Source: GCA-2687515 sp046582475
Lineage (GTDB): Bacteria > Pseudomonadota > Alphaproteobacteria > Rhodospirillales > UBA2165
Direction of reading: 5' to 3'
Assembly: GCA_046582475.1 (NCBI GenBank)
Contig: JAYGEH010000102.1
Span: forward strand, 1 to 19,108
DNA length: 19,108 nucleotides
Positions 14,521-19,108 of the stretch are shown piece after piece. A program made the translations under genes and the position numbers. Each line of letters begins with the position of its first letter. Positions within the stretch are counted from its first letter, which is position 1. Under the pieces are notes generated by a model that searched no databases, was not told where the DNA came from, and saw only the letters and a list, made by a program, of their open reading frames with translations.

Positions 14521-14831
14521 ACGCTTTTTGCGCAGCCGTTGGCGTGCGCGAACGGCGCTTACCTTTTACAATGCCAAAAGGCTCACATAGTTATTTAGCT
14601 CGTCGGACCGTCCGCGCAAGGGGTGAAGGCGCGATCTCCTTGGGGCAGCGAATCGCTTCGCAAAATTAATGAGATTGGTTGGAATTGACGCTTGAGGCGG
14701 CCCTGCGCGCTGGATTTTGCGAATCCGAATTATCCTGCCACCCACCATATATTGGCGCGAATAGGGGATGATCCCCCAGATTTGGTGACATCCCGGCACA
14801 TCTAGCCTCACCGGGCAAAGGGCCCGCTGCG

Positions 14832-14847
14832 TTAACGCTGCGTTAAC
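14832..14847. promoter_or_regulatory. CtrA-like box upstream of the secreted-protein gene
   Basis: TTAA-CGCTGCG-TTAAC matches the CtrA consensus TTAA-N7-TTAAC exactly, and since both halves are GTTAAC the opposite strand matches as well. It arises from an exact 11-nt tandem repeat GCTGCGTTAAC (14826–14847). The nearest downstream gene start is the ATG at 15047, about 200 nt away, implying a long leader if the box controls that gene. Function is inferred from the motif alone. Confidence 0.5.
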
Positions 14848-15046
14848 TTTCTTCGATCATACCGGAATGGTCTTGAAGCCGTCCGCGGACGTGATGCCGT
14901 CCCTATAAAAATTGGCATCCGCTCCGAGACGAGGACCGCCGGCCGGAAATTTTCCGAGACCGGGCGACGCAGGAACGGCACTTCTAAATGGGCGTGAGTG
15001 TTTGTTACGGAATTTTTACCCCATTCGATGGGTAAGGGAGTCGCAA

Positions 15047-15934
15047 ATGCTTGCATCAGGGAATTGGACCCATTCGCTGCGCGTCGCTTTGATCGCCGGC
15101 GGGGTAATGCAATTCCTGGCCGCGCCCGCGGGCGGCGCCGAGACGCGGCATTCGCCGAACCTGACCAAAAGCATATTCAATCAGCAGAAGATCGATGCCG
15201 CCTACGCCGCCGGCTGCCCAACGTTGCCGCGCGTGGCCTGGTGGAATACCAGCCACTGGAAAATCGTCAAATTCATCGATGAACGCTACAACGGCGCCTG
15301 GGATTCCTATATCGAGCGTTGGGTCAACTACCAACGCAAAATGCAGCGTATTCTCGACGAAGACGGCACCGCCGTGGTGCGCTCGCGCGGGCTGCATTTG
15401 AAGGGTCCGGTCCTGGCCGCCCACATTTCCGATATCGAACGCCGCATCCGGGTTACCGAATGCCTGAAGACCAGGTTCGGTGGCCGTCTAGCGGCCGCAT
15501 CGGCTGCCCCGGGTGCCGCAACCGCCACCGGCGGCGCCGGCGGCGACGATTTGGGCCAGCGCCCAAAAGCGCATACCCTCATATCCGTCCGTTCCGCGGC
15601 CAAGATCTACAATCGCCGCGTCATCGTCTCGGCGATCGAAGATGCTATGCTGAACGTGGAAATCGTCGCCCGCTGCGACAAGCGGACACCGGTATTCCAG
15701 GTCACCAATCTGGGCGATAAATGGCCGCGCACCGGCACCATCGGCATCTACCGCAAGGACGGCAGAACCAAACTGAGCGAACGGCGCGTGCGCCTCGCCA
15801 ATTCGCAGCAAATGACATTCATGGCCCGCCAGGTCGGCAAATCGGCCGCCGGCGAGGTTGGATTGTGGCTTAATCCGGCCTGGTCAAAGCGCGGATTTGC
15901 CTATGATTCAAAGATAAACTGCAGCACATCCTGA
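15047..15934 (+). CDS. Secreted protein of unknown function, two-domain
   Basis: I do not recognise this 295-residue protein. A signal peptide is visible (about 1–31, LRVALIAGGVMQFLAAPAGGA). An N-terminal helical domain (about 40–147) is rich in tryptophan and tyrosine (VAWWNTSHWKIVKFIDERYNGAWDSYIERW). A Gly/Ala linker (about 148–170) leads to a C-terminal domain (about 175–295) that looks beta-rich. Four cysteines in the mature part (57, 139, 210, 292) could form two disulfides, as expected in the periplasm. The frame is open further upstream to 14912, but ATG 15047 is chosen for the AAGGGAG ribosome site 7 nt before it and the signal peptide that begins there. A CtrA-like box lies about 200 nt upstream, and a strong hairpin follows the stop. 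Confidence 0.82.
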   Translation: MLASGNWTHSLRVALIAGGVMQFLAAPAGGAETRHSPNLTKSIFNQQKIDAAYAAGCPTLPRVAWWNTSHWKIVKFIDERYNGAWDSYIERWVNYQRKMQRILDEDGTAVVRSRGLHLKGPVLAAHISDIERRIRVTECLKTRFGGRLAAASAAPGAATATGGAGGDDLGQRPKAHTLISVRSAAKIYNRRVIVSAIEDAMLNVEIVARCDKRTPVFQVTNLGDKWPRTGTIGIYRKDGRTKLSERRVRLANSQQMTFMARQVGKSAAGEVGLWLNPAWSKRGFAYDSKINCSTS

Positions 15935-15953
15935 GTTCACCGGGATGGGAGGA

Positions 15954-15987
15954 AACGCCCCCGCGAGTGCCTGCCCGCGGGGGCGTT
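15954..15987 (+). terminator. Strong GC hairpin after the secreted-protein gene
   Basis: A perfect 12-bp stem pairs AACGCCCCCGCG (15954–15965) with CGCGGGGGCGTT (15976–15987) across a 10-nt loop, 19 nt after the stop codon. Only a short T pair closes the stem and no U-tract follows, so it is terminator-like rather than a textbook rho-independent site. It would work on either strand. Confidence 0.6.
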
Positions 15988-16086
15988 GCTCGTCCGGGCG
16001 GGATCTAAGGCGCCTGATTGTTGAAAATTTCGCCGCCAAATGTATCATTGCTGGCACAAAGGTTCGAATTCCTGTCAGGTGAGGCG

Positions 16087-17097
16087 ATGCAAATGAAATT
16101 AATCCACCCGCTCAACAAATTTGAAAATCCGCATCACGCGTTCCATTTGGCGTCGATTGCCGGTGTTGCAATCCTCCTGGCGACGCATCCTGCCGGTGCG
16201 TTGCAGCCGATTAGCACCGGTTCCGGGTTCGCCATTTCTCCCGACGGGTACATCATCACCAATAATCATGTTGTGACCATGGATGTTAAATACCGACAAG
16301 GGCGGGTCGTTGGCGAGAGAGTGTGCCGGGGTGTTACCGTTAAAGGCGCTGGTCATAATGGCCGCGTCAGGATCGTTGCGCGTGATAGAAAAATGGATCT
16401 TGCCGTCGTCAAGCTCGGCTCGAATACCAATAGGCCAGCGGCGCGCTCTAGGCCCAGGCGCAGCTCCCGCCGGGTCGATGAATATGAAGCCCGGGATCAA
16501 GAGTTCTCGCGCCGTATCGAAGAGGCAGACCGGACACAGCGCGAACCGTCGAGCAACCTGTTCGAGAGCGGCAATGCCCGGTCCCGCGATTTGTTTGAAA
16601 GTACGCCCGTTCGCAACTTCGGGGGCGCGCCCGCCGATGACGGCTTTAATTCGGCGGCAAATGATTCCGGCCAGTCGAGAAATTTTGTTTCTTTAAACCT
16701 GGCCCGCTTGGAACCGGGGATGAAAACCAATGTGATAGGGTTTCCTGCAGGCGAACGCTATTCCTCGCAACTGAAAATCAATACTGGCGTCATCGTTGCG
16801 ACGGTAGGGTTGGGCAACAACACGTCCGCATTTCAGACCGATGCCGCTATCAACAAAGGCAATAGTGGTGGGCCGGTTATAGACCAAGCGGGAAATTTAA
16901 TCGGTGTCGCCGTCAGGAAAATTATTAAAAAGGGGGTCGAGGGATTTAATTTCGCGATTAAATCGGAGGCCGTGGCCCGGTTCCTTGAAACGCACAATAT
17001 CGGTTTTCAGCGCGTTGGGCATGGGGCGCCAAGACATAGCGTCAACTTGTACCGGGATGCAAAACAGTACACCGTGCTGGTGACCTGCCTTAACTAG
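16087..17097 (+). CDS. Secreted trypsin-like serine protease (HtrA-type fold, no PDZ domain)
   Basis: A 336-residue peptidase of the S1C/trypsin_2 type with a signal peptide (about 1–38, ending PAGA). The catalytic triad is visible: H61 in ITNNHVV, D104 in KMDLAVVKL and S260 in NKGNSGGPV; GSGFAISPDGYIITNNHV is the typical HtrA entry. No PDZ domain follows, unlike DegP or DegS. Between the Asp and Ser halves lies an insertion of roughly 90 residues (about 111–200), rich in arginine, serine and acidic residues and likely disordered. The start ATG 16087 is preferred over the in-frame TTG at 16018 because of AGGTGAGG just upstream. It is preceded by a GC hairpin, so it likely has its own promoter. 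Substrate unknown; periplasmic protein quality control is one possibility. Confidence 0.88.
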   Translation: MQMKLIHPLNKFENPHHAFHLASIAGVAILLATHPAGALQPISTGSGFAISPDGYIITNNHVVTMDVKYRQGRVVGERVCRGVTVKGAGHNGRVRIVARDRKMDLAVVKLGSNTNRPAARSRPRRSSRRVDEYEARDQEFSRRIEEADRTQREPSSNLFESGNARSRDLFESTPVRNFGGAPADDGFNSAANDSGQSRNFVSLNLARLEPGMKTNVIGFPAGERYSSQLKINTGVIVATVGLGNNTSAFQTDAAINKGNSGGPVIDQAGNLIGVAVRKIIKKGVEGFNFAIKSEAVARFLETHNIGFQRVGHGAPRHSVNLYRDAKQYTVLVTCLN

Positions 17098-17114
17098 ATG
17101 ACACAGGTCACCAG
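17077..17114 (+). terminator. Inverted repeat spanning the protease stop codon
   Basis: CTGGTGACCTG (17077–17087) is perfectly complementary to CAGGTCACCAG (17104–17114), with a 16-nt loop containing the stop codon of the protease. No T-run follows. It may attenuate or end transcription before the amidase gene, or be incidental. Confidence 0.35.
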
Positions 17115-17160
17115 GCAGACGACTTCGCCATCGACAATGTAACAACCGATAGCCGCCGCC

Positions 17161-18570
17161 ATGCCCGCATCCGATACCCTGACCAAACCCCTCGCCGAAA
17201 TCGCCGGCGCCTTGCGCGACGGCTCGGTCAGTGCCGTTGATCTCGCCGAGGCCGCCATCGCCCGCCACGACACCGTCGGCGAGACCTTCAATGCGTACCT
17301 CACATGGGATGCGGACGTGCCGCGCAAGATGGCCGCCGCCGCCGATGCCGCCCTCAATGCCGGATCTGATCTCGGGCCGCTGCAGGGCCTGCCCATCTCG
17401 ATCAAGGATTTGTACGGCATCAAGGGGTTTCCCACCTATGCCGGATCGGGCAAAAAATTGCCGGAAAAATGGGAAGCCGAAGGCCCGGTGGTGCAAGCCA
17501 TCAAGGCGCAGCTTGGCGTCATCACCGGCAAGACCCACACCGTGGAATTCGCCGCCGGCGGGCTCGGCACCAACATCCATTGGGGGGCGCCCAGAAATCC
17601 GTGGGACGCCGATGTGGCGCGCTCGCCGGGCGGCTCGTCCGCCGGCGCCGGGGTCAGCCTCTGGGAAGGCTCGGCCCTCGCCGCCTTCGGCTCCGATACC
17701 ATGGGCTCGGTGCGTATCCCGGCCACCGCCACCGGTACCGTCGGCCTCAAGATGAGCGCCCACCGCTGGTCGAACGCCGGCATCGTGCCATTGCGCGCCT
17801 CGCAAGATACGCCCGGGCCGCTAACCCGCACCGCCGCCGATGCGGCGTATGTATTCGCCGCCCTCGATCCCGCCCACCGGGCCGATCCGGCCGTGTTCAT
17901 GGCAGGCCTGGACGGCGCCGAAATTGCCGGCCTCACCATCGGCATCGCCGACGCCAGTTTCTGGGATGGCTGCGATGCCGGTATCGCCGAAGCGGTCCAG
18001 GGTGCCATTGCCGAGTTGGAAAAAGCCGGCGCCCGCATCGTCGAAGCGCCGTCGCCGGAAACCGCCGAGTTATTAGAGGCGGTTATGTCCGGCGCCATCC
18101 CCAATATCGAATTGCTGGTGTTCCTGGAAGAAGAACTTCCGGGATGGCTGGAACAGTGCGATCCGGCCTTGCAGGCAAGGTTGGAGCCGTCGCGGGACCT
18201 GGCGGCGGTCGATCTGATCAACCGGCAACGCTGGCTGGAAGACGTGGTAGCACGCGGTCAGGCGGCTTTTCCGGCGGTGGATGTCTTGGTGGCGCCGACC
18301 CTTTGCGTGACGCCGCCGATCATCGATCCGCCGCCGCCGGCAACCAATGCGCCGCCGATTATCCTGGCCCGCAATACCTGCCCGGCGAATTTCTTCGTTC
18401 AGTGCGCGATTTCGCTGCCCGTGGGGCTGGATGGTGAGAACATGCCAGTGGGCCTTCAATTCACCGCGCCGGGCGGCGACGAGGAACGGCTGCTGCGCGC
18501 CGCCGTTGCCGCCGAGCGGGTGCTGGGCACCTGCGCCGAGCGCTTGGGCACTCCGCCCATGCTGCGCTGA
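17161..18570 (+). CDS. Amidase-signature family hydrolase
   Basis: A 469-residue cytosolic amide hydrolase of the amidase signature family (relatives include GatA, fatty-acid amide hydrolase and many bacterial amidases). The Ser–cisSer–Lys triad is visible: K82 in LPISIKDLYGIKG, cis-Ser S159 in SPGGSSAGAG and nucleophile S183 in GSDTMGSVRIPA; the spacing of 24 between the two serines equals that of the family. The segment GTVGLKMSAHRWSNAGIVPL also follows the family pattern. It is not near gatB or gatC, so a role in the tRNA amidotransferase is unlikely. The preferred substrate cannot be told. ATG 17161 is the only plausible start, as an in-frame TAA lies seven codons upstream, but no ribosome site is evident. 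It converges on the hydrolase gene at the right edge with 26 nt between. Confidence 0.92.
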   Translation: MPASDTLTKPLAEIAGALRDGSVSAVDLAEAAIARHDTVGETFNAYLTWDADVPRKMAAAADAALNAGSDLGPLQGLPISIKDLYGIKGFPTYAGSGKKLPEKWEAEGPVVQAIKAQLGVITGKTHTVEFAAGGLGTNIHWGAPRNPWDADVARSPGGSSAGAGVSLWEGSALAAFGSDTMGSVRIPATATGTVGLKMSAHRWSNAGIVPLRASQDTPGPLTRTAADAAYVFAALDPAHRADPAVFMAGLDGAEIAGLTIGIADASFWDGCDAGIAEAVQGAIAELEKAGARIVEAPSPETAELLEAVMSGAIPNIELLVFLEEELPGWLEQCDPALQARLEPSRDLAAVDLINRQRWLEDVVARGQAAFPAVDVLVAPTLCVTPPIIDPPPPATNAPPIILARNTCPANFFVQCAISLPVGLDGENMPVGLQFTAPGGDEERLLRAAVAAERVLGTCAERLGTPPMLR

Positions 18571-18596
18571 GGCGAGGCTGGACCAACGCCGCCGTC

Positions 18597-19108
18597 TCAA
18601 ATTTTGACCGAATGGGTCTCGCTGGGGCTGATCAATTGGGTTGACGATTCAAGCTCGGCCAATATCGCCTCGCCCGCCGCGTGCTTGGCGTCGATGGCAT
18701 CTTCGTCCTGGTCGGGATCGTGATGGAAAATATAAAGAGATTTGACCTCTGCTTCGTGGGCCAATTTTACCACCTGGCTGATGCAGGAATGGCCCCAGCC
18801 GATCTTGCTTTGATATTCCGCATCGGTGTAGGTGGCGTCGGTAATCAGGGCATCGGTGCCGGCAATAAACTCGGTCAGGCGTTTGACGTAATGAGGGTTA
18901 TGGCTGGCATCGTCGGGCAGGAATAATTCGTTGTCGGTGACGTAACAAAACGAACGGCCGCCATAATCGATCCGGTATCCAAGACAGTTGCCGGGATGGC
19001 TGAGCAACAGGGTTTTGACCGAAATGCCGTCAATTTCGTAGGAACCTTCATTGAGATCGCGGAAGTAAACGCGCGAGCCAAACTCCTTCATGGTGATCGG
19101 AAAATAGA
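18597..19108 (-). CDS. Metallo-beta-lactamase-fold hydrolase, C-terminal part (cut by window edge)
   Basis: The frame remains open from the first visible ATG (19091) to the right edge, so the true start and the N-terminal metal-binding HxHxDH motif lie outside. The visible 170 residues show the later fold elements: TLLLSHPGNCLGYRIDYGGRSFCYVTDNE, a strand with an aspartate in ALITDATYTDAEY, a histidine in IGWGHSCI and a final histidine in LYIFHHDPDQDED. The GWGHS and FHHDP motifs recur in a group of bacterial metallo-beta-lactamase-fold hydrolases whose substrates are mostly unknown; some relatives act on cyclic nucleotides. The two-metal site is inferred from the family. No neighbour in the window suggests a pathway. 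Confidence 0.83.
   Translation of the reverse strand, partial: YFPITMKEFGSRVYFRDLNEGSYEIDGISVKTLLLSHPGNCLGYRIDYGGRSFCYVTDNELFLPDDASHNPHYVKRLTEFIAGTDALITDATYTDAEYQSKIGWGHSCISQVVKLAHEAEVKSLYIFHHDPDQDEDAIDAKHAAGEAILAELESSTQLISPSETHSVKI

Larger units (their letters stand above)
14221..15046. other. Long intergenic region without a convincing gene
   Basis: These 826 nt separate two divergent genes, the aldo/keto reductase and a secreted protein. Short open frames exist but lack family similarity, ribosome sites or alphaproteobacterial-looking codon use. What can be seen: the palindrome CCGCCATGGCGG (14275–14286), an AT-rich patch around 14400–14465 including TTAATTAA, a 2x20-nt imperfect tandem repeat (14481–14520), the palindrome GGGGAT-G-ATCCCC (14764–14776), and a CtrA-like box (14832–14847). 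I see no tRNA-like fold. The region may hold two divergent promoters and possibly a non-coding RNA, but nothing shows the latter directly. Confidence 0.5.

Noticed and set aside
14463..14669. 68-codon frame in the intergenic region
   Set aside because: No ribosome site and no family likeness; it runs across the tandem repeat at 14481–14520.
17469..18437. Open frame of 322 codons on the + strand
   Set aside because: It lies in another frame within the amidase gene, whose catalytic triad is intact; the alternative product is Arg/Gly-rich and typical of a GC-rich shadow frame.

Overview
The window reads as chromosomal DNA of a GC-rich, flagellated alphaproteobacterium, most likely a Rhodospirillales-type lineage. 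This is an inference from gene content: a fliM–DUF6468–motE–cheY–cheZ–motB-like flagellar/chemotaxis block, a separate flhB-like–fliO–fliP block, and two sequences matching the CtrA box (TTAA-N7-TTAAC), the alphaproteobacterial cell-cycle/flagellar regulator site. I see no phage, CRISPR array, tRNA, rRNA or transposase gene.

Layout. (1) 1–7629, + strand: the 3' end of fliM, a small membrane protein (DUF6468-like), motE, cheY, cheZ, two tandem MotB-like genes and a 1163-residue secreted protein with AMIN-like beta domains and TPR-like helices. Most genes are tightly packed or overlapping; the largest gap (134 nt) precedes cheY. (2) 7630–8038: an intergenic region almost filled by a 271-bp element with about 35-bp terminal inverted repeats and two internal stem arms, a MITE-like repeat. 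(3) 8039–9315, +: speD and speE, the two-gene route from S-adenosylmethionine and putrescine to spermidine. (4) 9331–11203, – strand: a stand-alone FlhB C-terminal-domain protein, an unrecognised 100-residue helical protein, fliO and fliP, joined by 4-nt overlaps or a 6-nt gap. A CtrA-like box lies 40–55 nt upstream of the first gene. (5) 11302–14220, –: aldo/keto reductase, TPR protein and double-cupin protein, spaced as an operon. (6) 14221–15046: about 830 nt without a convincing gene, holding a palindrome, a 2x20-bp imperfect tandem repeat and a second CtrA-like box. (7) 15047–18570, +: a secreted protein of unknown function, a rho-independent-like hairpin, a secreted trypsin-like protease and an amidase-signature enzyme. 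(8) 18597 to the right edge, –: the C-terminal part of a metallo-beta-lactamase-fold hydrolase.

How the genes fit together. FliM forms the rotor C-ring; CheY~P binds it to change rotation and CheZ dephosphorylates CheY~P. The MotB-like pair, MotE and the large secreted protein are candidates for stator assembly, anchoring or stabilisation. FliO, FliP and the FlhB-like protein belong to the flagellar type III export gate. The spermidine genes sit between the two motility blocks without an obvious functional link. The remaining genes are general metabolism or envelope functions.

Points most worth a second look: the MotB-like pair in which the first member lacks the proton-carrying aspartate, the large AMIN/TPR protein encoded after it, the structured MITE-like element, the two CtrA-like boxes (one in front of an undescribed secreted protein), and the two small export-gate accessory proteins.
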